A stretch of 27,355 nucleotides of DNA, taken from contig CALLHZ010000032.1 in assembly GCA_938009115.1 (NCBI GenBank), positions 1 through 27,355 on the forward strand, in the 5' to 3' direction. Shown one piece after another: positions 7,800-16,070 of the stretch; the stretch's first letter is position 1; every line of letters starts with the position of its first letter. The notes under the pieces are model-generated. The model had not been told where the DNA came from, made no database searches, and saw nothing but the letters and a program-made list of their open reading frames with translations. The DNA is from an uncultured Clostridia bacterium. Its GTDB lineage: Bacteria > Bacillota > Clostridia > Peptostreptococcales > Anaerovoracaceae. Both the position numbers and the translations under genes were made by a program.

Positions 7800-9188
7800 C
7801 TACTCTTGTTCATTGGAATTTTTATAGTATTCTTTGAGGGTCTCCGACTGTATGCGATCCAGCTCAGAAGAAGGAAGGCAGGACAGCACCTCCCAGCCCA
7901 GATCCAGTGTTGCCTGTATGCTTCTGCGTTCAGTGCTTTCCTGAGATATAAACCGGCTTTCGAAGCTTCGACCGAATTGAAGATACAGCTTGTCGGTATC
8001 ACTTAGGTCATCCTCGCCGATGATTTGAGACAGCGCTCGGATGTCTTGGACTTTGGAATAGGAAGCAAACAGCTGACTTGCTAATTCCGAATGGTCCTTT
8101 CTTGTATAGTCCTCGCCGATCCCGTCTTTCATCAGTCTTGACAAGGACGGGAGAACGTCGATCGGCGGGTAGATCCCCTTTTGATTGAGCTCTCGGCTCA
8201 AGACGATTTGTCCTTCGGTGATGAAGCCGGTCAGGTCCGGAATGGGGTGTGTGATATCGTCGTTGGGCATCGTCAGGATCGGGATCAGCGTAATGGAGCC
8301 GTCCCTGTCTGTCAGCATGCCGGCGCGCTCATATATCGTGGAAAGGTCGCTGTATAAGTATCCGGGATAGCCTTTTCTGGAGGGAACCTCTTCCTTTGAA
8401 GAGGATAATTCACGCAAGGCCTCGGCATAGCTTGTCATATCGGTCAGTATCACGAGCACGTGCATATTCAGCTCAAAGGCCAGGTATTCCGCGGCAGTCA
8501 TGGCGCACTTGGGTGTGGAGATCCGTTCAACAATGGGGGCGTCTGCCGTATTGATGTACATTACCACGTGGTCCAGCGCCCCGGAGGACTGAAAGCTTTT
8601 GATGAAATAATCTGCGTCGTCATGCCGTACACCCATGGCCCCAAACACGACTGCAAAATTGTCGGCGGTCTGACCTTCGATTTGCGCCTGTCGTGCGATT
8701 TGTGCGGCAAGCTCGTTGTGGGCGATGCCGTTTCCGGAAAAAACAGGAAGCTTCTGCCCGCGGATCAGCGTGATCAATGCATCGATCGCAGAGATGCCTG
8801 TCTGGATGTAGTTTCGCGGATATCTTCGGGCGACGGGATTCATCGGCCTCCCGTTGATGTTTTGTCTGTTGGCGGAGGGTATTTGATAAATGCCGTCAAT
8901 GGGCTCTCCCACACCGTTAAAGGCTCTGCCGAGTATTTCTCCCGATAAAGCGATGGACATGGGCTCTCCTTTGAAGCTGACTGCAGTATTATTCGTCGAA
9001 ATGCCGGAAGTGCCTTCGAAGACTTGTACGATGGCGTTGCTTCCTTCGATTTTTATGACCTTGCCGGTCCGCCGTTCGGTTTCATTTAGTTTTATAGAGA
9101 CCATTTCACCGTAAGCAACGTTGTCTACGTTGGACAAAACGATGAGTGGTCCGCCTGCCTGTTCAAGTCGCAAATACTCTTTTTTCAT
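7800..9188 (-). CDS. ntpB: V-type ATPase subunit B (non-catalytic head subunit)
   Basis: The 462-residue protein alternates with subunit A in the hexameric head. It lacks a true Walker A: the equivalent site reads FSGNGIAHNELAAQIARQA, without the GKT lysine, as is normal for B. Other family marks are the N-terminal beta-barrel (LIVLSNVDNVAYGE), GRPMNPVARRYPRNYIQTGISAID, and YPGYLYSDLSTIYERAG with GSITLIPILTMPNDDITHPI. Length matches typical B subunits (455-470). It lies 26 bases after A and 11 before D in the same transcript. Confidence 0.97.
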   Translation of the reverse strand: MKKEYLRLEQAGGPLIVLSNVDNVAYGEMVSIKLNETERRTGKVIKIEGSNAIVQVFEGTSGISTNNTAVSFKGEPMSIALSGEILGRAFNGVGEPIDGIYQIPSANRQNINGRPMNPVARRYPRNYIQTGISAIDALITLIRGQKLPVFSGNGIAHNELAAQIARQAQIEGQTADNFAVVFGAMGVRHDDADYFIKSFQSSGALDHVVMYINTADAPIVERISTPKCAMTAAEYLAFELNMHVLVILTDMTSYAEALRELSSSKEEVPSRKGYPGYLYSDLSTIYERAGMLTDRDGSITLIPILTMPNDDITHPIPDLTGFITEGQIVLSRELNQKGIYPPIDVLPSLSRLMKDGIGEDYTRKDHSELASQLFASYSKVQDIRALSQIIGEDDLSDTDKLYLQFGRSFESRFISQESTERRSIQATLDLGWEVLSCLPSSELDRIQSETLKEYYKNSNEQE

Positions 9189-9214
9189 AATTCAGTAACC
9201 CTTGCTTTCGTTCT

Positions 9215-10984
9215 TCATTCATATTCCCGACTTAAAAGGCTGTAAGCCTGGGCGATCTTTGTGCACAGACCGTCCAGCATTTCAATGTCGTCGTTGGGGA
9301 CTTCGTATTTCATCTTCAGCACCTCTTGAACGACATCCTGGCTTTTGATGACCGACAGAGGGATGCCGAGCTTAACGCATTTTAAGGCACTTTCATAGAG
9401 CGTGTCGATCACACGCATCATTTTGTATTGCTTTTCGAGGGTTACATAAGTATCAACTTTATGTAATGCGTTCTGCTGAAGGAATCCCTTTTTTATGATC
9501 CGCGCTATTTCCAGTACCAGTGCCTGATCGTTGGGCAGGACATCTTCACCCACCAGCTGGACGATTTCATTCAACTTGTCTTCTTCCTGGAGGAGCCGCA
9601 GCATTTTCTTCCGGAGGGACAGCATATCCTCAGCCACGTTTTCTTCATACCAGTCCTTCAGCATTTCAACGTAGCCGCTGTAGCTGAGAAGATAATTGAT
9701 TGCAGGATAATGTCTTGCATAAGCAAGCTTTTTATCCAAAGCCATAAACGCCGTGACGAAACGCTTGGTGTTCTCTGTGACCGGCTCGGAAAAATCGCCC
9801 CCCGGCGGAGAAACGGCTCCGATTATGGTGATGGATGCCTCTGATCCTGCCAGCGTTTGAACACAACCGGCTCTTTCGTAGAATTCCGCCAGTCTGGAGG
9901 GCAGATAAGCAGGGAATCCTTCCTCCGCAGGCATTTCTTCCAGGCGGCCGGAGATTTCCCTGAGCGCTTCAGCCCATCTTGAGGTCGAATCGGCCATGAT
10001 CGCCACGTCGTAACCCATATCCCGATAATATTCAGCCATGGTGACCCCGGTATAAATAGAAGCTTCCCTGGCTGCAACGGGCATATTGGAGGTGTTGGCG
10101 ATGAGGATGGTCCGCTCCATCAACGGGCGGTCTGTGCGCGGGTCGATCAGCCTGGGGAATTCCTCCAGAACATCGGCCATTTCATTTCCCCGCTCCCCGC
10201 AGCCGATATAGATAATGATATCTGCATCACTCCATTTCGCCAGCTGCTGCTGGGTTACCGTCTTTCCTGTACCGAACCCGCCGGGCAGACCGACTGCACC
10301 GCCCTTCGCAATTGGGAAAAAGCTGTCTATCACTCTTTGTCCCGTCACAAGAGGCTGGTAGATCGGAATTCTTTTTGAATAGGGCCTGGGCCTACGGACC
10401 GGCCACTTGCTTGACAATGTAAGGAAAGAGCGGTTGTCGTGTTGGTCCTGGAGCGTTACGATGGTATCGCTCAAAGTATATAGGCCATCTGGTTCGGACT
10501 TGAGGACCGTGCCGCTTATGCCCTGAGGCACCAGCAGCTTGTGAAGGATGCTTTTTGTCTCCTGAACTGTCGCATAGGTTTCTCCGGGCTGTAAAACCTG
10601 TCCGGGGACCACTTTTACGCTGACGCTCCAAAGCTTTTCCTGATCGAGGGACAGAAGCCCGATCCCGTCCGGGATAAAATTTTTATGGAGCTGATCTATT
10701 TTTTCCAGCGGCCTTTGTATGCCGTCAAAAATATTTCCGAGCATGCCGGGGCCCAGGGTTACAGACAGCGGACTGCCGGTATAGTTGATCACTTCGCCGG
10801 CTTTGAGCCCTTCTGTTTCCTCGTAAACCTGCATGGTCGCCACATCGTGGTCCAGTGACACGACCTCTCCGATCAGCTTGTGTGTCCCGATCGTGACGAT
10901 TTCGTTCAGCTTGAACGAAGCCATGTTCGTTCCTTTGACAACCGGTCCGTTTATTTCCCGGACGATCCCTTCTGGATTTTTCAT
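9215..10984 (-). CDS. ntpA: V-type ATPase catalytic subunit A
   Basis: The 589-residue catalytic subunit carries Walker A GGFGTGKT at residues 235-242 (catalytic lysine K241), and the arginine/serine-rich SRWAEALREISGRLEEMP segment of the family. It also carries the non-homologous insertion between about residues 110 and 200 that separates V/A-type A subunits from F-type beta. VYEETEGLKAGE in the N-terminal barrel is also typical. Its ATG overlaps the stop of subunit E by 4 bases (10981-10984), so the two are translationally coupled. The enzyme hydrolyses or makes ATP coupled to H+ or Na+ movement at the cytoplasmic membrane; the direction is not visible from sequence. Confidence 0.98.
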   Translation of the reverse strand: MKNPEGIVREINGPVVKGTNMASFKLNEIVTIGTHKLIGEVVSLDHDVATMQVYEETEGLKAGEVINYTGSPLSVTLGPGMLGNIFDGIQRPLEKIDQLHKNFIPDGIGLLSLDQEKLWSVSVKVVPGQVLQPGETYATVQETKSILHKLLVPQGISGTVLKSEPDGLYTLSDTIVTLQDQHDNRSFLTLSSKWPVRRPRPYSKRIPIYQPLVTGQRVIDSFFPIAKGGAVGLPGGFGTGKTVTQQQLAKWSDADIIIYIGCGERGNEMADVLEEFPRLIDPRTDRPLMERTILIANTSNMPVAAREASIYTGVTMAEYYRDMGYDVAIMADSTSRWAEALREISGRLEEMPAEEGFPAYLPSRLAEFYERAGCVQTLAGSEASITIIGAVSPPGGDFSEPVTENTKRFVTAFMALDKKLAYARHYPAINYLLSYSGYVEMLKDWYEENVAEDMLSLRKKMLRLLQEEDKLNEIVQLVGEDVLPNDQALVLEIARIIKKGFLQQNALHKVDTYVTLEKQYKMMRVIDTLYESALKCVKLGIPLSVIKSQDVVQEVLKMKYEVPNDDIEMLDGLCTKIAQAYSLLSREYE

Positions 10985-11625
10985 TGATTCACCTTATTAT
11001 TGTTATCTGCGGACGAAAGCGCGTTAAAGAGCAGCTCCATCATAACGGGCTTGTTTTCTTCCAGCAGAGTTCTGACAGAAAGATCGACACGTGTATCCGA
11101 ATCGGAGTCGATCAGAATCAATCCGCCCAGGATGTTGCTTTGCGCGGGCTCAAAAGAGCGGATCCCCTTTTGAATATGAGGCATGGCGTTCCTGACATCT
11201 TCTCCATATCGGTCCAAATCGGATTGCATCATGCAGACCACCGCATTTCCTGCGGGTACTTCGCTGCCATCCAGTTGCCTTGCCAGCGAAATCAAATATT
11301 CCCGATAACCTTCCGATTGAATATATTCATCGACTCGTTGCATCAGGTGCGTCAGCATGATCGAAAACAGCTCCTCCTTTGTTTCCATGAGGATTATTCG
11401 ATGGGCCATTGCGGAGCGGTTTAAAATTTCCATGCGTTTCTTTTCTGCTTCTTCTCTGGCTTTTTTCTCGATGCGCGCGGTCTCAAGGTCAGCTGCCTGT
11501 TTGCTTTCCAGCAGCTTTTTTTGGCAATCCTGTGTCAGCTTTTCCATTTGGGCGGTAAAATGATCGTTCATGGATCGTTCCAGCAGCTTGCTGAAAACCG
11601 ATAATTTTTGTTCGATGGTTACCAT
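10981..11625 (-). CDS. ntpE: V-type ATPase subunit E (peripheral stalk)
   Basis: The 214-residue protein has a long charged helix over about residues 1-80 (LERSMNDHFTAQMEKLTQ and AARIEKKAREEAEKK-type sequence) that pairs with the G/H subunit in the stator stalk. A globular C-terminal domain ends with LGGLILIDSDSDTRVDLSV and RTLLEE, a family signature. Length is slightly above the usual 185-210. It sits 10 bases after subunit F and overlaps subunit A by 4 bases. Confidence 0.9.
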   Translation of the reverse strand: MVTIEQKLSVFSKLLERSMNDHFTAQMEKLTQDCQKKLLESKQAADLETARIEKKAREEAEKKRMEILNRSAMAHRIILMETKEELFSIMLTHLMQRVDEYIQSEGYREYLISLARQLDGSEVPAGNAVVCMMQSDLDRYGEDVRNAMPHIQKGIRSFEPAQSNILGGLILIDSDSDTRVDLSVRTLLEENKPVMMELLFNALSSADNNNKVNQ

Positions 11626-11635
11626 AGCACCTGCC

Positions 11636-11944
11636 TCACAGTTTTACACCGATGGATTCTTCGATATATCTAGTAATATTGACTTGAAAACCAGGGCCCG
11701 CATGACGGTCCGGTATTTCTACGATCAAAGGCCTTTTCAGTTCCAGCTTCATGCTCATCACCTCTGTCTTGACCTTTTCTGCGATAACCTCCGTCAGGAT
11801 CAGGATCCCGATATCCTTCCGTTGTGTTGCCGCTTTGATCTCTTTCAGTGCTTCTTCCCGCGTATGGACGATCACGCCGTCGATTCCGGCCAGCTTCATC
11901 CCCACCCAGGTGTCCTTGTTGTCACTGATCAAATAAGATTTCAT
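11636..11944 (-). CDS. ntpG: V-type ATPase subunit F (central stalk)
   Basis: The 102-residue protein has the small Rossmann-like fold of subunit F: MKSYLISDNKDTWVGMKLAG at the start, IGILILTEVIA in the middle, and LIVEIPDRHA near 73-82. It binds subunit D on the rotor axis and helps couple the head to the ring. In Enterococcus nomenclature subunit F is NtpG. Length fits the family (about 100). It lies between K and E, with 9-base gaps on each side and AGGAG before the ATG. Confidence 0.92.
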   Translation of the reverse strand: MKSYLISDNKDTWVGMKLAGIDGVIVHTREEALKEIKAATQRKDIGILILTEVIAEKVKTEVMSMKLELKRPLIVEIPDRHAGPGFQVNITRYIEESIGVKL

Positions 11945-11953
11945 TGGGGGCTC

Positions 11954-12397
11954 CTACGAAAACAGGATCAATATGGAAATGATCATTCCATAGATTGCGA
12001 TACCTTCTGCCATTCCGACGTAAATCAAAGTTTTTCCCAACAGGGAGGCATCCTCGGATATGGCTCCGATTGCGGACGAGCCGACTGAGGCTACGGCCAC
12101 ACCGGCACCGATGGTTGCCAGCCCTGTGCTGAGCGCTGCAGCAATAAACTTGAAGCCGTCGCCGGTAGACAGCGTTTGGACGGCGCTTGCTGACGCAGCG
12201 CTGTCTGCCGCATAGGCCGGACTTCCAAACAACAAGGTCAGGATCATGGATGCTCCGACCAGTGCGAAGGAAGAGACCGAAATGGCAACAGCCTTTTTGA
12301 TGCTGCCTTTCAGGTTGTGTTTCTGAGCGAATTTTCCATAGACTACGGTTCCGCCGGCAATCAGACATGCCAGTGCAAACAATAAAATTTCCATCAT
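11954..12397 (-). CDS. ntpK: V-type ATPase rotor-ring subunit K (c-ring proteolipid)
   Basis: The 147-residue membrane protein ends in one proteolipid hairpin. The first helix is at about 82-106 (FIAAALSTGLATIGAGVAV), then the polar loop SSAIGAISEDASLLGK, then a second helix at about 122-146 with the ion-binding glutamate E131 in VGMAEGIAIYG. This is one hairpin, not the tandem pair of Enterococcus NtpK. The N-terminal 65 residues hold a first hydrophobic segment, a basic stretch (KHNLKGSIKK) and a second hydrophobic segment ending in SPAYAADS, which resembles a signal-peptidase site. The ring residue after E131 is glycine, so the usual Na+ signature (glutamate followed by serine or threonine) is absent. 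Ion choice remains open. Confidence 0.9.
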   Translation of the reverse strand: MMEILLFALACLIAGGTVVYGKFAQKHNLKGSIKKAVAISVSSFALVGASMILTLLFGSPAYAADSAASASAVQTLSTGDGFKFIAAALSTGLATIGAGVAVASVGSSAIGAISEDASLLGKTLIYVGMAEGIAIYGMIISILILFS

Positions 12398-12407
12398 TTT
12401 ATTCCTT

Positions 12408-12469
12408 TCAGTTATATAGATGTTCTGATCAGTACGATTGCATTTAATAAAAATGCAGTCAGTTATATA
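12408..12469 (-). repeat. 11-bp direct repeats flanking a hairpin between subunits I and K
   Basis: TCAGTTATATA occurs at 12408-12418 and 12459-12469 on the plus strand. Between them TGCATTT (12439-12445) and AAATGCA (12451-12457) form a small hairpin. The right copy covers the stop codon of subunit I; the left copy is next to the ribosome site of subunit K. Confidence 0.6.
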
Positions 12470-14438
12470 TGGTTACGGGCATGAAATCGATTCCTTCGCC
12501 CTGAAAATACTTACTGAACATTTCATCATACTCCAGCCGCAGCCCTTGTATAAAGACGACCAATCCTTCCAGGGAAAGGATCAGAAGGTTTCCAAGAACC
12601 AGCATAGTGAATTTGAGAACACTATTCGGCATCATTTCGGACAAGGCCCAAAAGGCCAGAAACAGACCTGCATGGTTCAATGCAAACGCTCCGATACGGA
12701 CGAATGATATCGCGTTGCTGAGAGTCGTTAAAACTGTTTCGAGCGCCTCAAAAAAACTTTCCGTCAAATAAGAACCCGTACTTTCACTGAGCAGAGGTTT
12801 TCTCCCTTTTAAAAAATTATTCAACGGCGTTTTCAGCATCATCGTCAGCATGCTCAGGAACAGGCCGATATACAATGGGGACTTGGGAACGGTAATGATT
12901 CCGCCGGCTGAAACCATCAGCAGGATGAGGCTGATGTAAAAAACATATCCGGAGATCCCCGTGTTGCTGAAGATCCCGACGCCGATATCTTTGCGAAGAA
13001 AGGCATTGATGATCCCCATGCCGTAGGATATCGTAAGGAATATGACGCCTATTGTCACGCCTGCCATCAGTATTACAGGGATGTTTTCCGGATCAAGAGG
13101 CCTTCCGATCAAGCTTGGCATCCAGGAGATTTCCTCCTTTTCCAATCCGAATAAGCTTCCGTAAACCAAGCCAAAGAGCATGGAGCAGGCGCCCAGTCTG
13201 GTTAATACCTGGCTGGCTGTCGCGCTTTTCTTGCTCAGGAGCGCGCCCATCACAACATAGATCAATCCCTGGCCGAGATCCCCGAACATGATGCCGAACA
13301 TCAGACAGAAGGATACTGCGAAAAAAGGGGTGGGATCCAACTCATTATAGGATGGGATCCCGTACAATCTGACGATCGATTCAAAGGGTTTTGTAAAAAA
13401 ATTAGTTTTGATGTAGGTTGGTACAATCACCTGCCTTTCTATTTCATTTGCGTTTTTTTCTTCAACGATCAATCGATCCGACATGGATTCAAAGCTCTTT
13501 CTCACCTCTTCTCTATCGTTTCTCTTGATCCAGGCATTCATTACAAAGGCCGTTTCGCCGAAGTCAATTTCTCTTTCCAGCCTGATGATCCTTTTTTCCA
13601 GTTGTATTGAGGTATGGATTTTGTCGATCTCGCGGGTCAATTCTTTCATTTCTTCTGCGAGGGTGTCTGTCAGGCCTTTGATTTTTTCTGACAGTTTTTG
13701 TATTTCGACTTCCAGCTTGGCTAATATTTCGGAAACGGTTCCCTGAAAGCGATCCGGAATGTCCAAAGGCTCCCAGCTCAAAGATTGCAGCAGCCTTGAT
13801 GTCTCCTCCTTCAACTGCTTGGGGAAGATAATGATTTGGATGTCTTCCGCCGGATCCTTGATTCGGCCGATATTCAATACGACTGAACTGATGTTTTCGT
13901 AATTTTGCCGTAATTTTTGCCGGCTTTCTCTGGAAAGTGAGCCGATCTCATAATCGAAATAATTTAATTCTTTCAGGTGTCCAAAATCCAGGTTTTGAGA
14001 TTTGATATGGATCATTTTTTGTTTGAGCTGCCCATACCGCTGTGCCGATCCCTGTTTTTCATTAATGTCTTGAATCTGTGGCAGCAGTCGGCTGTTTAAG
14101 TCGTCCAGGTCTGCGCGTGCGTTATGGATGCTGTAGTGTCTGGCTGAAAAAACGCTTTGATCGATGCGCGGAATGTAATGCAGCTGGTCGCATAGAATAC
14201 TAAGTTCTTTTTCCATGCCTGTACAAAGGGCTTCGACCTCATCGACATCCTCCGGCGTGTAATCCGGAGGTCCTGCCATGAAAGATTCAAATTCATGGAT
14301 AATATAGCTGTTATCATATATTTCCGCATGTTCAAAATCGAAATGCATTTTTTCGTTCATTACCGCGCATTTCAAGACTTCGTGCATGTCCTCTACGGAT
14401 CCTACGATCCGGAGGAATATCATTTTTTGAATTGCCAT
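12459..14438 (-). CDS. ntpI: V-type ATPase subunit I (membrane stator, a-subunit homologue)
   Basis: The 659-residue protein has a soluble N-terminal half (about 1-365) rich in long coiled-coil helices that forms the cytoplasmic arm binding the peripheral stalks. The C-terminal half has seven to eight membrane segments. These begin near DPTPFFAVSFCLMFGIMFGD, include LGQGLIYVVMGALL and FGLVYGSLFG, and continue to FVRIGAFALNHAGLFLAFWAL. The last stretch holds the conserved arginine (SFVRIGAFALNHA) that faces the ring glutamate and forms the ion half-channels. Length is typical (630-670). Its ATG lies one base after the C stop codon, with GGAG inside the end of C. Confidence 0.96.
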   Translation of the reverse strand: MAIQKMIFLRIVGSVEDMHEVLKCAVMNEKMHFDFEHAEIYDNSYIIHEFESFMAGPPDYTPEDVDEVEALCTGMEKELSILCDQLHYIPRIDQSVFSARHYSIHNARADLDDLNSRLLPQIQDINEKQGSAQRYGQLKQKMIHIKSQNLDFGHLKELNYFDYEIGSLSRESRQKLRQNYENISSVVLNIGRIKDPAEDIQIIIFPKQLKEETSRLLQSLSWEPLDIPDRFQGTVSEILAKLEVEIQKLSEKIKGLTDTLAEEMKELTREIDKIHTSIQLEKRIIRLEREIDFGETAFVMNAWIKRNDREEVRKSFESMSDRLIVEEKNANEIERQVIVPTYIKTNFFTKPFESIVRLYGIPSYNELDPTPFFAVSFCLMFGIMFGDLGQGLIYVVMGALLSKKSATASQVLTRLGACSMLFGLVYGSLFGLEKEEISWMPSLIGRPLDPENIPVILMAGVTIGVIFLTISYGMGIINAFLRKDIGVGIFSNTGISGYVFYISLILLMVSAGGIITVPKSPLYIGLFLSMLTMMLKTPLNNFLKGRKPLLSESTGSYLTESFFEALETVLTTLSNAISFVRIGAFALNHAGLFLAFWALSEMMPNSVLKFTMLVLGNLLILSLEGLVVFIQGLRLEYDEMFSKYFQGEGIDFMPVTIYN

Positions 14439-14439
14439 T

Positions 14440-15495
14440 TTACTCAGATACTCCTTCTGTGCCCATGGGTCGAATCAAATACTTTCCGATCGAAGCCTTA
14501 GGTACTTTGTACCGGATCGCTTCTGTGGCCACTATAAATTCTTTCATCAGGATTTCCAGCAGATAGATGTAAGATACGGCAGTTCCTAATGAATTTCTGT
14601 AACGGCGGGCAGTCACATTCTTGTAAATGTATTCATGAAGGTTTCTTTCCAGGCTCATATCGTCATTTTCCTCGAATATGCTGCTGTTGAAAAAACGATT
14701 GGTCAATCGCTTCGTTTCTGTGATCGATTCTGCGTAACAAAGCATTTTCAGGCGCTTCAGACCCATATTGTATCCGCCGGGCAGACTGTGGATCAGCAAT
14801 TGCTCCGGTGAAAAATGATAGTGCTTTTGCGCTCTGAAGATCCACTGCACATTCAGACAGTCAATCTTCAGTCCGATCAGTGCTTCGGCGATCGCAGTGT
14901 CGGTGTCGGACAATTTTTGAGCCTTGCGGAAGAGTGTTGTGTATAGCAAAAACTGCAGCTTGGCTTCTACCTGAAAATCCAGATTGGCATGATCACTGTC
15001 CGCGGTTGTCTTCAGTATGCTGAAATAAGGTGTGCCCTTCAGGTTTTCAATGAATTGTGAAATTGTCCTTGATTCCATCAATTCGGCATACGGCAATACC
15101 GAATGCCTTGTGGAATGAATGAAATGGCCTTGTATGTCTTTTGCAGACTCGCCCATTGATATTTTTCGCAAGATCAACAACAGGTCATAAATTTCAAACT
15201 CCATAAGGAAGGTCTTCAGAAATTCCCTGTAGGGCCCGGAAAAATAGTGAAGAATATCCTCCTGCTCCGACACTGAATATTGATAGAACAGCGTTTCCAG
15301 CGTGTCTCTGTGGATGGATTGCTTGTCCTGACCGGCAAGAATGTCGCGAAAAGGATATTCCCGCAGCAGGATCTCTGTCATTTTTTCGATCGATGTGCAA
15401 TTCAGAAGAGAACGAAACTTCTTCTGATCCAGCAGACGTTCCTTTTTTGTTGCGATCTTTGCTTCCAAAGCTTCGTAGGGCACATAAGGATTCAT
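14440..15495 (-). CDS. ntpC: V-type ATPase subunit C (rotor-ring cap)
   Basis: The 351-residue, mostly helical protein belongs to the C/AC39 family, which links the D-F shaft to the K ring. Recognisable parts are NPYVPYEALEAKIATKKERLL at the start, LILRKISMG near one third, LKIDCLNVQWIFRAQKHYHF and the C-terminal PFS-like end. The start was placed at the ATG at 15495, because TGGAGT precedes it at the right distance. The in-frame ATG at 15513 has no ribosome site and overlaps the preceding gene. In well-known operons C follows E; here it is second, between the G/H-type subunit and I. Confidence 0.9.
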   Translation of the reverse strand: MNPYVPYEALEAKIATKKERLLDQKKFRSLLNCTSIEKMTEILLREYPFRDILAGQDKQSIHRDTLETLFYQYSVSEQEDILHYFSGPYREFLKTFLMEFEIYDLLLILRKISMGESAKDIQGHFIHSTRHSVLPYAELMESRTISQFIENLKGTPYFSILKTTADSDHANLDFQVEAKLQFLLYTTLFRKAQKLSDTDTAIAEALIGLKIDCLNVQWIFRAQKHYHFSPEQLLIHSLPGGYNMGLKRLKMLCYAESITETKRLTNRFFNSSIFEENDDMSLERNLHEYIYKNVTARRYRNSLGTAVSYIYLLEILMKEFIVATEAIRYKVPKASIGKYLIRPMGTEGVSE

Positions 15496-15499
15496 GAAA

Positions 15500-15823
15500 C
15501 TACTCCAGGGCATCGCTGAAAAACAGTCTGTTCATAATCGTATCAATCACAGAAGATTCAATACCGAGAAAATGAGCTTTCAATTTTTCTGCCGCTCTTT
15601 GGGTTTGGGTCTCCTGAATCGCCGCAGTCTCCAGCGCTTTGTTGATTTGATCCTCTTTTAGTTGCTGTGCCCGCAGACGCGCTTCCTTCAGTTGTGTATC
15701 CCGGTATGTCCGCATTTCGTCGTCACAGTCTTTCGCGATCTTCTTCAAAATTGCGATGTTGTGTTCTTCTTGTGCAAAGGCGTTCTTGTCAATTTTTGAA
15801 ATTTCTTCGATAACATTCTCCAT
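15500..15823 (-). CDS. V-type ATPase subunit G/H-like peripheral-stalk coiled coil
   Basis: The 107-residue protein is almost wholly charged helix (NVIEEISKIDKNAFAQEEHN, then lysine/glutamate-rich stretches with KEARLRAQQLKEDQ). This is the shape of the short partner that winds around subunit E in the stator (NtpF, AtpH or subunit G in other systems). Sequence identity to that family is low by nature, so position as first gene of the operon carries much of the call. The start was set at ATG 15823, preceded by GAGGAGA at 15835-15841. An open frame extends 25 codons further upstream but lacks a ribosome site and runs through the leader hairpin. Confidence 0.8.
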   Translation of the reverse strand: MENVIEEISKIDKNAFAQEEHNIAILKKIAKDCDDEMRTYRDTQLKEARLRAQQLKEDQINKALETAAIQETQTQRAAEKLKAHFLGIESSVIDTIMNRLFFSDALE

Positions 15824-15852
15824 GACTGTAATCTCCTCGATAACATGGTGGA

Positions 15853-15890
15853 TAAAATGAAAACAAGGCCACTCGATCGAACGCCCTTGT
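15853..15890 (-). terminator. Terminator-like attenuator hairpin in the V-ATPase leader
   Basis: On the minus strand ACAAGG (15890-15885) pairs with CCUUGU (15868-15863). After a G-G mismatch, CGUUC pairs with GAGUG around a GAUC loop. UUUUCAUUUU follows. It lies about 30 bases before the first V-ATPase start codon, so it could stop transcription before the operon. Confidence 0.6.
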
Positions 15891-15996
15891 CGCATCACTG
15901 CATATACGTGTTTGCCGCGATATATCAGCTTGGAGTAATCTCCACGGCCTTGGGTGTGGGGGAGTTTGTGGTGTTTTGGATTACCATGACTTTGTT
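15891..15996 (-). promoter_or_regulatory. Structured 5' leader of the V-ATPase operon, possible riboswitch or attenuator control region
   Basis: About 105 transcribed bases precede the terminator-like hairpin. GGAG-AUUA-CUCC forms a tetraloop hairpin enclosed by GCCGU/GCGGC, with a large 3' bulge that contains AUAUAU. That bulge can pair with GUAUAU a few bases downstream, a possible pseudoknot. This is the layout of a ligand- or protein-sensing leader. It does not match a class I can name with certainty. Na+ riboswitches are known upstream of some V-type ATPase operons, so that is one hypothesis. Confidence 0.45.
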
Positions 15997-16002
15997 TTTA
16001 CC

Positions 16003-16031
16003 AAAATACGCTTCTTGTAGCATAATGTCAA
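16003..16031 (-). promoter_or_regulatory. V-ATPase operon promoter
   Basis: TTGACA (16031-16026), 17 bases, TATTTT (16008-16003) on the minus strand. The predicted start near 15996 gives a leader of about 175 bases before the first gene. Confidence 0.8.
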
Positions 16032-16070
16032 CTGGAAAATAGGCTGAATGTTTCAGTGGCTGAAGGGATA

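Noticed and set aside
11954..12397. Na+ specificity of the ATPase from ring sequence
   Set aside because: The residue after the ring glutamate is glycine and no helper glutamine is obvious. The ring form differs from the Enterococcus one, so neither Na+ nor H+ can be assigned.
16030..16070. Terminator after the helicase gene
   Set aside because: Only a 5-bp CTGAA/TTCAG stem with a weak U-tract is visible; it is not convincing.
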